Source: Pyrocephalus nanus (taxonomy: Eukaryota > Chordata > Aves > Passeriformes > Tyrannidae). From it: a stretch of 64,000 nt of DNA. How positions within the stretch are numbered: the first letter of the stretch is position 1; every line of letters begins with the position of its first letter. Positions 1-12,878 of the stretch are shown in pieces. The notes beneath the pieces were generated by a model. It ran no database searches. It saw nothing but the letters and a program-made list of their open reading frames with translations, and had not been told where the DNA came from. The DNA lies in NCBI GenBank assembly GCA_038380795.1, contig CM076259.1, positions 98,815,739 to 98,879,738 of the forward strand, in the 5' to 3' direction. The position numbers and the translations under genes are program-made.

Positions 1-1540
1 CCCTTGGTGTTGCAACTTGTCCTTGGAATGTTATTGGTTGCATTTGCACCTATAGCTCAGCTTGCAGACTTGGGTATTTTTTGCTCTTCTGAACATTTAG
101 ACGTGAAGTAATGTGTGAGGAACATGCAGCAGGACACAAATGTTAAGAAGTTGAAAGCATGAGTGAACATCACTATAAAATGATAGCCACCAGAAACATT
201 TGGCTTGCCAGTTTTCATTTTATTTATCCCTTTTCAGTTGGCCCCACTATTAAGTATATTAAAATGTGTTACCAAATTTAGCATTTGCTTTATGTGAAAG
301 ACTGTTTGCCTCAGGATTCAACTGCAGCTTGCTGCTGGAGATGTGGATTCTGAATGCCTATATTTGGGTCATTAAGCACATGGGAAAAGCCCAGGGAATG
401 AGAAACATTCACTATTGTCTCAGAGTAACTTTTATTCTATGTATTTCTTCTCTCACCCTATGATAAGCTACCCTTAGTTGTTTTGTTGTGTTTGTTTCTT
501 TTTGGTTATGGGGCTGGGGTTTTTTATATAAATCTCTTTTCCAGTTAGGAGTAAAAATTCATGTACATGCAATGAGATACCGTTCATAAATTTCTACAAA
601 AAGCTCTGTTAGCCAGTTATTTATAAACTCTGACATGGGAATTGTGTTTAAAGTACCAGTTTTTAAATTCTTACTTCTCAGGTAATTATGATGCTGAACG
701 TGCTTGCAAAAGTCAGGCTTTCTGCATAGTATGCACACAATATCAGAGCATAATATTTATTACGTTTGTAAGCTCAGAGGGAGAAGAAAGGTGTCAAGCA
801 GATGTAGTGAAGGCTGTCTGGATTATTTCAACGATTGAGGGATGAGGGAACATTTTAATCTTAGGGGCTGTGGGAGTTTGGGAGGAGTGTTTCTGGGAGG
901 AGAGTAAGTATAGACTGAGAATTGTAATGACTCAGAGTTTGTTAGTAAAAGCCATGTGGAGAAATTGCTAATTTTGGGCTGATAGGTCATCTCTGGCAGT
1001 TCTTTACAATCTGACAAACTTGTTTCCTGCTAATTGTACATGTTCCAATTATGTTTGAGGGAAATTTAATTGGAATCACTCTAGAAGTTGAATCCAGTAA
1101 GGAAGAGTTAGGGAATGCAGAAGTGTCAAACTGATATGTAGCAGCAAAAAATTAATCCAAAAATGTGACTCTAGGACAGTTTTAAGTGATATTCCAAGGT
1201 AGGCAATCTCGTCATGGGCATGATGACTTCTCTCTGGTCTCTGCTGGACTTTGTATATCTGAAATCCTGTGTGTCTTTTCTAGGCATCCAGAGGCATGTA
1301 TGTATTTTTTAATTTTTTTTTCTTTTCAAACTGCAAATTTTTGTGGAGCTCAGCTGATCAAATTGGTTACACTGCCATGGTGCTGGGAAGGCTCACAGGG
1401 TTGTACAGGTACAGATGCTTGCTATGTTTGAGAGCTGGTAGAGAAGGAGACCCAGGCTGACTTTTGGATGACTTACGTCTTTGTGGGAGGAAATTTTCAG
1501 AGGAAACAAAACATTATTTGCCGCAAATCTCTTTGTAAAT
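1..1540. other. unique-looking noncoding DNA
   Basis: AT-rich sequence with only short, unconvincing reading frames (at most 81 codons before 1481) and no recognisable repeat, RNA gene or promoter. Probably intronic or intergenic. Old, diverged repeats could be hidden here. Confidence 0.6.
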
Positions 1541-2122
1541 AGTGCTGGTTTTGGCTGGGTTAATTTTCTTTATGGTAGCCAGTACGGGGCTTTGTTTTGG
1601 ATTTGTGCTGAACACAGGGTTGATAATGAAGAGATGTTTTTGTTATTGCTGAGCAGTGCTTACACAGAGCCAAGGCCTTTTCTACTTTGCATACTGCCAT
1701 GCTGGCAAGGAGGCTGGATGTGCATGAGAAATTAGAAGGAGAGACAGCCAGAACACCTGACTCCAACTTACCAAAGGAATATTCCATACCATATGACATC
1801 ATGCTCAGTATATAAAGTGAGGGAAGAAGTAGGAAGGGGAGGATGTTTGGAATGATGGTATTTGTCTTCCCAAGTCACCATTATGTGTGAGGGGGCCTTG
1901 CTCTCCTGGAGATGGCCGAACACCTGCCCAACCATGGGAAGCAGCAAATTAATTCCTTGTTTTGCTTTGTTAGCGTGCGTGGCTTTTGCTTTCCCTGTTA
2001 AACTGTCTTTATCTAAACCCATGGGTTTTCCAGTTTTTTCCCATCTGATTCTCTCCCTGATCCTGCTGGTGGAGCAAGAGACTGTGTGGGGCTTAGTTTC
2101 TGGCTGACGTAAAACCACGAGA
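1541..2122 (+). mobile_element. decayed solo LTR of an avian ERVL-type endogenous retrovirus
   Basis: About 580 bp that I recognise as a common bird LTR type. It opens with a TGGTTTTGGCTGGG-like block near 1545 and carries U3 text including 'attccataccatatgac'. A TATATAAA box lies at 1809-1816 and a decayed polyadenylation signal, GTTAAA, at 1997-2002. It closes with AAAACCACGAGA. The end is an imperfect inverted copy of the start (the TGGTTTT core matches AAAACCA), as expected of LTR ends. No internal retroviral sequence adjoins either side, so this is a solo LTR left by recombination. No clean target duplication survives (AATAG against AATGC), which suggests an old insertion. Reading frames of up to 132 codons overlapping it are by-products of the LTR sequence. 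Family naming is from memory of bird repeats and needs a repeat-library search. Confidence 0.8.
1809..1816 (+). promoter_or_regulatory. TATA box of the ERVL-type LTR
   Basis: TATATAAA sits about 270 bp inside the LTR, where the U3 promoter of this LTR type normally lies. It is followed by a purine-rich stretch and then the presumed R/U5 region. Whether it still drives transcription cannot be judged from sequence. Confidence 0.5.
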
Positions 2123-3245
2123 AATGCTGAAGATAAGTCCACTTTAATCAGAGGTGAGCAAGCCAAGTGCTATGATAAACTGGCTCCTGGTTTAACAGAA
2201 ATCTGTGTGCCCCTAGAGGATGGTGACCCATGTTGAGAGGGTGACTTCAGTCTGGGCAGTCTTACCTCTTGGAGAAGGTAAATGTCACCAGCTGGCCCAT
2301 CTGTAGTCCTCCCAAACTATAGGAAGTTGGTAGCAGGTTCATTTCAAGCTGTGGTTCACAGTTCCTTCCTCTGAATGGCACATGGCAAGGATTGGGAACA
2401 GTCTATCACAATATGCTCTTTGGAATATGGTTTTAAATTACTGAGCCATAATTTAAATCTCCCTGAAGCCAAGCATAGAGTTTCATAGTTATGTAATTTT
2501 CTCTTTATATAAGTTCTTTGCTCTCTCCTTTGCCCTTCCTCCTTGTAAACAAAATAGAGAATGATGAACACAATTGAAAGAAATGTGCTTTGGGAAATGG
2601 AAAGTAGGAGAAGTAGATAGAGAGCTATTTTAAAAAACATCAGTGTTATAACTGAAACACTGGAGTAAAATGTTAACTTGTTTTTGCAAAACAGTGTCTT
2701 AAATTGGCTGCTTACCCAAGAGCTGAATAAGGAACTACCCTTTCTAGGTAGTAAGTCATCTAATAAGACAGAATTATGACATAATGCTTTTAGCTGATAA
2801 ATTGTATAAGCAGTTATACTTTATTTCAGGATTTAAATAAGATTTATATCTCATATATTAAGAAGACATTTGTTTTGATGCTGTGTAATGCAGTGATTTG
2901 CATGGTATGCTTCCTTTATTGCTACTTCGTTTACCTGTTTGTTTGCTGAATTACAAACCCTCAAGTTTTACTTCTATGCATTCAGGAATGTGAGATATTA
3001 AAAAAAATACATGTTCATACATCACAGCTAAGTGTGAAGGCTCTTATGCTTATATTCCTTGTAGTCTTTTTGTCATATGTTTTAAAGGAGCAAGCAGGAG
3101 AAAAAGAGATCAAAATGAAAACTGAAAAGCAATCAGCTAAAATTATTTTAATGAGAAAATTTAAATTCATAAACATTGGTAAATGTGGATGAGGATATAG
3201 TGACTATATTAAGTGTGGAGAAATAAAAACCTGGCATCCAACCGG
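2123..3245. other. unique-looking noncoding DNA
   Basis: AT-rich sequence between the LTR and a CR1 tail. Short minus-strand frames are present (for example 2356-2640, 94 codons), but I saw neither splice sites framing them nor any recognisable product. Nothing else seen. Confidence 0.55.
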
Positions 3246-3379
3246 ACCTGTGTCCAGGTTGGATGGGAGTTTGAGCAGTCTGATCTAATGAGTGACATCC
3301 CTGCCCATGGCAGGGGGATTGGAACTAGATGATCTTTAAGGTCTCTCCCAACCCAACCCAATCAAGGATTCTAGGATAA
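3246..3379 (+). mobile_element. CR1 LINE 3' end fragment
   Basis: A 5'-truncated CR1 retrotransposon represented only by its 3' untranslated end. The block 'ggttggatgggagtttgagc' near 3258 is followed by 'catccctgcccatggcaggg', then 'actagatgatctttaaggtc' and a TCCCAACCC block. It finishes with a degenerate GGATTCTAGGAT tail, the CR1 3' microsatellite that replaces a poly-A tail. Plus-strand orientation. No coding part remains. Confidence 0.88.
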
Positions 3380-6300
3380 ATGAAAGAAAAAAAAGGAATG
3401 TAACTTTTGTTGTACATGGAAACCCTTGAGGAAATGTTTGAAGCAAAGAATAAAATTCAAACTCTTGTTAAAAGGTTTAAGTGCTGGAAGTTAAGAGGAC
3501 TAATATACCCAAGGGAAGGCAAGACAGGAAGGGCTAAAGAAATGAGGAGTAACTAAATTAATGTTAATTCAGTTATATCTAACTATATCTATCGATATCT
3601 TTGTTAGTGTACCAAAACAAAAGTTTACTCTGGAAAGCTTGTGTGTTAGAGGAAGCCTTTACTACTAAAGGCAGTAAGTAGTAGGTGACAACTTGAAAAA
3701 GTACATTAAAGATGAGCTAGAGAATGTTTAGATTTAGCCAGGTACATCTCAACACAAGGACTGTATAAAATAGAGAAGATACCTTTGCCTCTTTCCTGAT
3801 GGGAATTAAATCTTCTCCTCAAACTGCTCTTGCAAAGCTGATAGTATATTTAAATTATTATAAATTTTTTGTCATTAGTTATATGCATCAAGAACTTCCC
3901 ACCTCTCTTGCCTCTGCCAATAATTTGAATATTTTACTGCAAGTGGAATGTTTTTACCTGTTTTCTACTTTCCATTCTAATACCCTAAATTTTGTACACA
4001 TTTTAGCTCTACCTATTACAATTCCATTATATAGTAAGTAATATATTCAAGAGCTTTCAAAGCTTGGCATTAGCAAATTAGGTCTTCTCTCTGACAAGTC
4101 TAGGAATGCCCTACCTGTCTGTGGTCAAGGTGTGTTACGTGTTTCTTGTATATGTGCCTGTGTAAAACTGTGCATTCTTTGACCTCAGTAATGCTCTCCT
4201 GCCAAGTGGCTGCCCATTATATTATGAAATGCTTGGTGGCATATTTCTCTGAGGAATTGCACAGCCTCACTTCTGACTATATTAATTCTTTTTTATGTGA
4301 ATAACATCAGAAGCTTTGATAATAAATAGCCAATTTAATTTGCTCACTGCTGCATCTCTAGACAAATGGCATTGCTCTTCTTTTGACCGATACATTATAG
4401 GAACTGTAAGACCTAGTGATTAATTATTATCAGAAGGAATTTGGTCTAGCTATCTGTAGATAAATCCTGAAATGTTTGGCCTCTCAATGTGGATGTTTTT
4501 CCTGGTATTTGCATTGTGGTGTAGCAGTGGAGGATCTTCTTGTCCCCAGGTAGCTTTCTGTCTTGACTCTCATTTCATAATGGATACTTGTATCAATTTT
4601 ATTTTTATATAGCTATTTGAACTGATGTCAAAGTACTGAATATATGTATCTGATAGTTCTGCGGAGCTTTAGTTCTGTAGTGATGGGAACATAATTCAAA
4701 ACATTCTCATATAGTGGGACTTGTGTGTGTGCTTGTTTCCTGCTGTGCTTCGAAACCAAGAGTGAAAGTACAGAATTCATAAAAAAATGCTTCTACAATT
4801 CTGGAAAAAAACCAAAAACAGTATAAAGTTCGTCAATACTGCTTATTGCAAGATGGCAGTGAAAGTTCACCTTTGATTGTGTTTTCTCTGAGTATAAATG
4901 AAAAGTTACGGGTCTTAATTGTGTAAAGGTATGACAGCAATAATTATTCCTTATGTTAGCCAAAATCCCAACAAGCACCAGTGCATCATGGGAAAAGGAA
5001 AATGCTAGTCAATGCAGGAACTAACTCTGTTCCCTCTGAGCTAAATTTCTAAGGCATATTTTTATGAAACTAGAGAAATCAATACAAATTATTCTCTTCT
5101 GTGATACGTGCGCATGAAATAAATTAAAAAAAGCATACTTTTTCATGTTAAGTGCTTCATGTTACATTCCAAGATGGAGGACTAAAAGGCTGAGATCTCT
5201 ACAAAGAGGATGAGTACATTCACAGCAAGAAGTTAAATATATAAATGACATCACAAATGTTTTTATTAAAAATAGCACAGAGCTCTCGTGTGACAATTTT
5301 TGCATTGTTTACTTCATAAATCTTCCTAAAGACAGAAGTGAAGTATGATCTTGCTTTCCTCCTGTAAACTTGCATAAGATACAGAAGGAGAAAACATTTT
5401 CAGATATGATGTTATTGGTTTTGCTTTTATCAAATTAATGTTTACAGATGTTGTCTTAAGGGTTATGGAAGTTGGCAGGTATAGCAGGAATAGGGCAGTA
5501 AACATGCTTTTATATATAAATATATGTAAAATAGATACATAAATTTTCATAAAGATCAAAGTGAAAACAACTTGCTGAGCTGAGATAATGTTTCAATTAT
5601 TTTAAAAAATGAAATTATTGTTTTACAAAACTAGATATAATTTAGGTATTAATTACCAGAAGATGACCAGATCATCAAAATTTCCACATGGCATACGGAA
5701 TTAGAATAAAATATGCCTTCTGTACCTGCAGAGCAATTCAACTGTCTTGACATACAGATGTAATTATCTTTAAGACATATTTGAATTAACTTTTGCTGCA
5801 TTACCGAGCTTCAAACTCAGGAGGTTATGTTGGGTAAAACTGCACCTTGTCTTGTTTCAGGGTAAAGAAAATTCTGCTTCCATCTGGATTTTTTTTCCTG
5901 TCAATTCACATCTACTGAAATCTCCCCCCTGCTTACACAATAAAGTTTCCAAACTGACTAGAGAATTTTGAGTGACCGACTTGCATTAAGATCTGATTTT
6001 TGAGAAGGAATTATTTAAAGTAATATAAATTTGCATTACTTTTTTTTAAAAAAAAATCTTTGTTCCTTCAACGTCGATATATAAAAAGCTCAAAACATCT
6101 CTACACCAAGACTTAGTACTTCCAAGTTAATTAATTTCTTAAAAAGGACAAGCAAGGTATTTTTGCTGCCTGGTCAGGAGTTGAATTGTGAAGGAAATGT
6201 GAATGTGGTCATCATAAAGTAAGCAGTGGGTGGTGTTCAGTGTCAACACTCGTCTGTGCTCGGGGTATGAACGTGGAGGCTTACATGTGACAATGCCCTC

Positions 6301-8325
6301 TGCCCTCCAATCTGATTGCCTGGCAAGGAGCAAAGCAGCCTTATTGCATCCCCCCAGTGCTCAGCACAGCATTTGTTGCATGAGAACAAACCACACATCA
6401 TTCAGTTTCTCTAAACCTGTGGTTTTTCCTGATCCCAGAAGATGGTACTGTGTGAGCCTCTGGATAGAGCCCTTAGGTGTCAAAAGAAGCAGATTTGGAC
6501 AGTAGTTAAGGACTCTTATACCAGTTCATAAGTCCTCTGGAAATATTGTGGTCTTACGTTTTACAGAAATTGATTCTTTTCCCATTTGAGGTTCTTGGAA
6601 GCCCTGGAGAGTAGAGATCATTGATAGTCTTTCATTGGAAAAACACCATAGAGCTTTGGTCAGGATAATGATGTCTGCATTGCTAGATCATACCCTGCTT
6701 GGCAGCAGGAGGTGCTCAGCTTTTTGCCCAGCACTGTTGTATGAAGTTGGCTATGCTGGCCCTACCCTGGCACACCTGTCTTCACCGCGCCACCTTTCTA
6801 TGGCAGGAGGTCCAACACATGCAGCCAGTGCTGGCACAGGGTCTCAAGTCTCGGGGAAGAAAGCAGAGACAGGCACGGGAACAAACCCTAGCTCCTGTTT
6901 TGGGTGTTGATATCATCCGAGGTTACCAGACATCCCTTGTGTGACCTGCCTTTCCCAGGAACGTGCCTGTGACTGCCTGTGCCTCCTCTGCAGCTCTGTG
7001 CACCTGTGTCATACCTTATCACCACACAGACCAAGCATGCTCCAGTACAACATAATGTGCACGAGTTGCCCTGGATTGGCTTTACCTGGTAGAGTCCTGA
7101 GTGGAGTCAAATGACTACACTCAGTTAACCTCAGGGAGATGCTTATTCCCTTTCACCATTAGATGGAGCAGAGAGTTGTCCTCCCCCTTGACGCCTCAGA
7201 GCTGAGGTCTTTGCTTATGCTCCTCCTGGGAGCAAATGAAGCCTCTCAACTTGCAAGGGCTATATGTTTGCTTCAGATCAGAAAAACAAAGTGCCAAGGG
7301 CAGAATCCCAATGTGTTTTACTATCTATTTCAAGCTGCAAAACTAAGTATATGGTACATTATTACCATCTGTCATGAAGTAGCTTTTTTGCACGACTGGT
7401 GCTGAAAAGTTATTAACCTGCTACATTGAGAAGTGTAGTTCTTGAGATTTGCAGATTGTTTTCCATTGGAGCATCTTTACATGATGTGAAGCTATACTTG
7501 ATATCTTGTTTTGTGTGATAGCTGCTTTTAAAAAGATATTTATTTCTCCATTAACTCTTGTTATTCCTTGTATAGGTGTTTGTGAGGAGAAAGGGAATGA
7601 ACATGGAAAGGAGCAGGATGAAAGCCTACTTGTGCCCAGCTGTGGTTGAAGTTGTATGTGTTTTTCTGTATGTGTATGCGTGTCCTGTTGCATTGTGTTT
7701 ATTTTGAAAGAACAGTTGCTTGATCAAAATATTATTTCTTTCTGTCTATTCCCCTTGAAGCTTGAGTTGTGTCTGGTTTATACTTTCAGTTTGGGACTGA
7801 GAGCCAGGTTTGATATCTGGCTCCTGGCTAAGCTTTCCCACTCTTAGTACCTTAGAATGTGTGGTTAGTTCCTTCCACTGCTCGTTCTTTCCTGTTTATA
7901 TGTTTATTAGGTTTTTTTCTGCTATGCTGAGCAAGTATTTGATACTGAATATTTGATTAGTTATTCATTTGCTAAGCCACTGGAGTCTCATACCATTGTG
8001 CAAAAGGACTGCTGTAAAACTGACTTGGGGTACTTAGTATAAGAATAATGATCAAAGGTAAATCTTGCTGAATGCATCTTGTTCTACTGTGTTTGCAGGT
8101 GCATAGTCATACTGTATTGTAATAATTTGCTAGCATATTTCTCTACCCATATTATGCAGCATTTATTGAATTGAATTACATCAGACATTCTACTTTTTTA
8201 TGAGGTAATAGGGTTATACCTTTCAGCAAGGCCTTGGCCATAATTTTAAAATAATCTGCCTTAATTTATAAGAAACTATTTTTGCATTTATAGCTAAATC
8301 AGTAAGAAAGGCTCTAATTACTTAC
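3380..8325. other. unique-looking noncoding DNA, probable intron
   Basis: AT-rich for most of its length, with a somewhat more GC-rich stretch at about 6630-7260. Overlapping frames of 80-91 codons occur there (6230-6505, 6635-6910, 6699-6944, 7163-7405), but they lie in competing frames without matching splice signals, so none is called. No repeats recognised. If the exon ending at 8326 is real, this is the start of its downstream intron. Confidence 0.5.
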
Positions 8326-8611
8326 AGGGTTTTTTTGAGTAAAAACAGAGATGTCTGCTCTTTGCAGTTTTAATGGTGGTTCAACCTCTCCGGGGTCATC
8401 AGACATCAGTTGCAAGGTGGGATCTTGTTCTGTGGAGGAGACAAAGCTGTTTGGCAAACTTGCTGCTAATGTACAAAGCTCTGCAAATTTGTACAAAGCA
8501 ACTGCAGGAGAGACGGATTTTGGAGAATGAGACAAAGATATTATGATGGGATTTTGTGCATAGTTCAGTGCTTGGACATAATCTAGTTCATTATTGTATT
8601 GACTATAAGTA
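8326..8611 (-). CDS. candidate internal coding exon of an unidentified host gene
   Basis: On the minus strand a 286-nt block is open in one frame for its whole length (one nucleotide plus 95 codons). It is bounded by a good acceptor (TTTCTACAG, plus-strand positions 8612-8620) and a near-consensus donor (CCT|GTAAGT, GTAAGT at 8320-8325). The exon would begin in phase 2 and end in phase 0. The frame continues only three codons past the donor before a stop, as expected of intron. The predicted peptide has a balanced, protein-like composition. It begins TYSQYNNELDYVQAL, includes the hydrophobic helix-like segment VALYKFAELCTLAASL, and has an acidic stretch MSDDPGEVEPP before the end. I do not recognise the protein. 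It has no membrane segment or catalytic motif, and a regulatory or scaffold protein would fit but is a guess. Frames of this size also arise by chance in 64 kb, so it rests mainly on the paired splice sites. Confidence 0.45.
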
Positions 8612-10468
8612 CTGTAGAAAGATCACTACAGGCTTACTGAAAGTAATATGATCTGTGGATAGCTCTTTTAAATAGAAGCTTCCATTGCAAACTTAGATTT
8701 GAAGTGACTTATTGTTCTGCAGAGATTAGTAGAGGCTCAACTCCTCCAGTTTTTTACAAAACCAAACATTTAGAGAACATTCAGGTTATTTGCTTATGCA
8801 TAGGGAAGAGTCAGTTGCCTGTGATTCACTGCAGTGAATATTCAGCTTAGTCTTTCTCTCTCTCTCTTTGTCTTCTCTTGGAGTCTGATGTGTGGATTTT
8901 TTAATTTCAAAGTCTTAGTGGATCACTTCTACATCTTTAGCTGGCCTCTCATAAGTAGCAGTAACACCTATGTGGTGATATAAACAGAATGTTTTAGTAT
9001 AGTTATGTGAAGCAGTTCATAAAAATTTGGATTTGATCTGGTATTTTTATAAATAAAAAGTATTATTCATTGCTGAAAACTGAAGGGATTAAAACACTGA
9101 ACTGGATTAGAATGCACCACTATTTTGGTCAGCTTTTTTTGCTCCATTAAGAGCAGTGCAAGAATTCTTTTGGTAGCTGAACTGAAAAATCTGATTTTAT
9201 ACAGTTTAGAGCAACAGTTGATTTTTTTTTTTTTTAATTTTTGTTATATACACTCCTGTTTGGAGATGTTGCATGCATTTCATACTATGGAAACAACAGA
9301 GTTTTTCTCCATGCACAATATGGTGCAGTGGCCAAGGCACTCCTTTAGGAACTCCAAATTCACATTTGTTCCCTAACGTGTTCTTAACAAAAATTTCAAA
9401 AATAGTTATCGAGTGCTTTTTTAGGGGTGAGTGGGGAGGACTTTTTTTATTTTGTTTGGTTTGTCTTTTTGGTTGTTTGGTTTGGTTTTGGATTCACACT
9501 TTGGGAGAGGGGGTGAATATTAAGATGAAAATATTTGGGCAACTTGATCTCGATTCATTAAAATTTTTAGAGTTACTAAAAGTATATATTTCTTTCAATG
9601 TATTTGTCAAATAGCTAAATGACCTTTGTATCATTAAAAATAACTGTGTTCCCAAGGTAGCTGATAACTCTTTACGCTGTGGGAATATGTCTGAGATACC
9701 AAAATTATTTGACATAGTATCTCTGTTAATGTACAAGCAGTCATTTTAACACTTGTGTGTTTTACTTATAGAGATGTTCCTTTAATATTTTTGTTTATAA
9801 ATAATTATTTATGGAATAAATACACTACTACATCCTGAAGCTGTCTGTGTACTACGTGCATACTGTGTACCTACTGAACTGAAAGAAGTGGAAATTTTTA
9901 AAGACTTACACTCTTATGGTAATGTAAAGGCTCTTAGAAAAGGGATAACCTGTTATGAAACATTATTAGAACATTGATTGTAACTAGCAGTGAGCTGGTG
10001 AGCTGTGTTACTGTTCAAGTAAAGGCTTCTGACATGATATTTGCTTGCTAAAGGCTCTCAGCAGCCACAGGCCTTGTGCAGTCTGCAGTGTGAGGCTTTC
10101 CACTGAGGAGCAGAGTGGTCACTGGGAGGAAGCACTGTTTCCAGTGAACTCAAATCCGCTTCATTTTGTCCATAGGAGGAAATGTTGAGATGGCAGAGAA
10201 CAATTTTTTGAATAGTCAGAGAACAGGCAGTGGATTTAGAATTTATTTTGATTTTGACTTTAGGTAAAAGCTAATCCCATTACTGCTTGTGAATGAACAG
10301 TAAAATGATTGTGAAATGGTCAGCTGTTTAATGGGCATTTTCTGGCTGCATTCAAAAACTCAACTAATTTTTTTTTTATCTTGTGCATTTCTCTGTATGT
10401 TTCCTGCATTAAAAATAGTGAAAAAAAATTATTACCCCTCTCATTTCCTCATTAGTTCTATAGAAACA

Positions 10469-10480
10469 CCCCCCCCCCCC
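10469..10480. repeat. poly-C run
   Basis: Twelve consecutive C residues flanked by ACA and ACCC. It is the longest C or G homopolymer noticed in the window. Confidence 0.9.
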
Positions 10481-12801
10481 ACCCTAAAAGGATTTCCACA
10501 GAGCCTGTTGCTTTCATCCACAAGTAGTAGAATTTTGGTGCTGGTGGCCCTCTGAGCTGTTGGTAATGGTTTAAACATAAAGTGGATCTTGACATCAAAA
10601 AACTGAATGTGTCCTTTCTGCCTTCAGAATTTTGTATATGAATGAGAGGAAACAGGAGCTATTCTTTTGTTCTGCTATTTATTAATCTGAAAAGAACAAA
10701 GCCAAACTGCAAAGTTGGGATTTTTTTTTTTTTTGAGGGGAGTCTGTTTTTCAAGAAGCTAAAAGAAGGGGTTTTGTTGTTTCTTTGATTTATTTTTTTT
10801 AAACACATACGTTGTTGCAGAGAGAGGGCAAAAAAACCTTCCAAACATCTGAAATTGCTAGCATGTGCCATTTTTCAGCTTGCTCATTAATTTGGTAGAG
10901 AAGGACTGAACTTTGGGGTGGGAGGAGAGGGAAGGTCTTAACACTGAAATTGGAAAAGCCATTAATGCTGTGACAGAAGTGACCTGCAGTGTGCTCCTTT
11001 CATAATAGCTTCCATACCTAAGAGATGAGGTCAGTGGAAGAAGTGATAGATTTTTAATGTGAATGGACATAGCTATACACTATAGATCTAAACACCTATA
11101 GGAGATTTTTATTGCTGGCCCTGAAAAGAAGTCTGAGAGTACTACTGCAAATTGCTCTGGTGCCTAATTAAAGAAATCCTTCTGAATCACGAAGTGCTTG
11201 GAGACACTGGGATTTTTTTGATTGTTATTTTCTTTCCAAGAGCTTTAAGTGTGGCTTTAACTTTGCAAAACTGCCATGAGCGCCTTCCAGACCTGAAACA
11301 GTTGTGCTCCTTAGGACGAGCTAATCTCAGAAACTGAAAAAGTGAGAGGCCTTCTCACGAGAGGAGGGATTTGAGTGGCTGAGCCAGAGCTGGCGTGCAG
11401 CCCTGGCGCCGGCAGGGCCAGCTCAGCCCTGTGCCCTGAGCTGGGGCGTTCGTCACGCGGCGAGGGAGCAGGAGCTGGAGTGCTGCCAGCCAAGGTTCTT
11501 TGAAGAGAACAACAGCCTTGTGAATTAGCAGGAGCACCACAGAGGAGAGTTTATTATTTTTCCTTTACCTTGTTGAACCTTTACCTCTGTTGAACTTGCT
11601 CTGTATCTGACCCAGCTACAGAGATGCAAGCTTTTGGTAATGTGCTGGTCTTGAAAGGAAAGCGCGAGGCAGGCAACAGGACTGGTTATATAGTTTAGAA
11701 TATTCCTTTCTGAAGGTCTGGGTACACGTACAAGGCCACATTAACAATGTGGGAGCACAATGTACATGGGAATATCTAGCATTCCTTGGTTCACCCATAG
11801 TAAAGACACTCTGAAGAGAATGAGACTGTGAGGAAATGATGAGGGAGCTTTGGGTGAGAACAGTGAAACTGTTGGTGAGGTCAGCTGGTGCCCATGCCAT
11901 AGTTCAAAATGGCCTTGTTCTTTGTGAGGGCTTTGGTCTGCTCTACTGGGCACATGCATTTCATTTTTGCGCTTGTTGTAGCTTTTGGGTCTTTTTTGTG
12001 GTGGTTAATGGTGGTAATGGTTAATGGTTAAAGGGTTGAATTTAGGGGTCCTCCTGAGTTATCTAAATGCTCCCTTGGGAATTTATATTGAAGATTTCCG
12101 TTCAAGCTGTCTTACTTTTTCATCATGTGAAGTTCAGTGTCTTTAGGTTTGTTTCTGGTAAATATATTGTTTTGTTTTCTACCTGAAACTTGCTGCGGCT
12201 CTTCCTTGTAAGAACACAGTGACATTATGTGTGGGTGTTCCTATTAAGGACATTTCCAGGTTGGTAACTCTTAAAGTGCAAGCAATCTTGAGAATATTTA
12301 CAATTTCTTAAGAAAGAAAAGGAGTAAGCCTTGACTTACAAAGTCATTCTTATTGTCAAAGCCCTCTTATTGTCTCCCTTATCCCACCTTCAGTTGTATA
12401 GCCAGCCTTGTTATTTCTCATTTCTCAGCTGGCAGTTCCATTATTTGTGCAGCTCAGGACTGGCAGTCTTCCACTGCCATTAAGAGGATGATTTGCAGAT
12501 CTGCAAGCACAAAACTTTTTGCTTTAAGGACAGCCTTGCTTTTGGTTTACAGTTAGGTGCTGGTAAGACAAAGAAGATCTTGATCCTGTGACATTGGAAG
12601 ATTTATTTGTGACATTGTCAGATTTAATGAAAAATAGTGATGCTGGTGTTTGTGCCAGAACCACAGTACATGAGCCTGGCATAGCTATAGTTGAGGAGCT
12701 GTAATGAGGAACTAAGGCCAGTCCTATGTGATGAGCTGTCAGGGTAGCTCTGACAAGAGTAATTCTGTTCTCTGGTTGTTTAATTTTGGCTTGTTGTTTT
12801 G

Positions 12802-12878
12802 TTCTATTTTATTTTTATTTTTTATTTTTTATTTATTTTTTATTTTTTTATTTTTTATTTTATTTAATTTTTATTTTC
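12802..12878. repeat. A/T-only simple repeat (TTTTTA-like)
   Basis: A nearly uninterrupted run of T4-T7 blocks separated by single A residues, with no C or G across about 75 bp. Units of five to seven bases alternate irregularly, as in a decayed microsatellite. The T/C-rich sequence that follows (TTTTCTCCTCC, near 12875) is the only pyrimidine-rich neighbour. Confidence 0.9.

Noticed and set aside
1768..2166. 132-codon minus-strand open frame
   Set aside because: Lies almost entirely on the antisense strand of the ERVL-type LTR and runs past its end.
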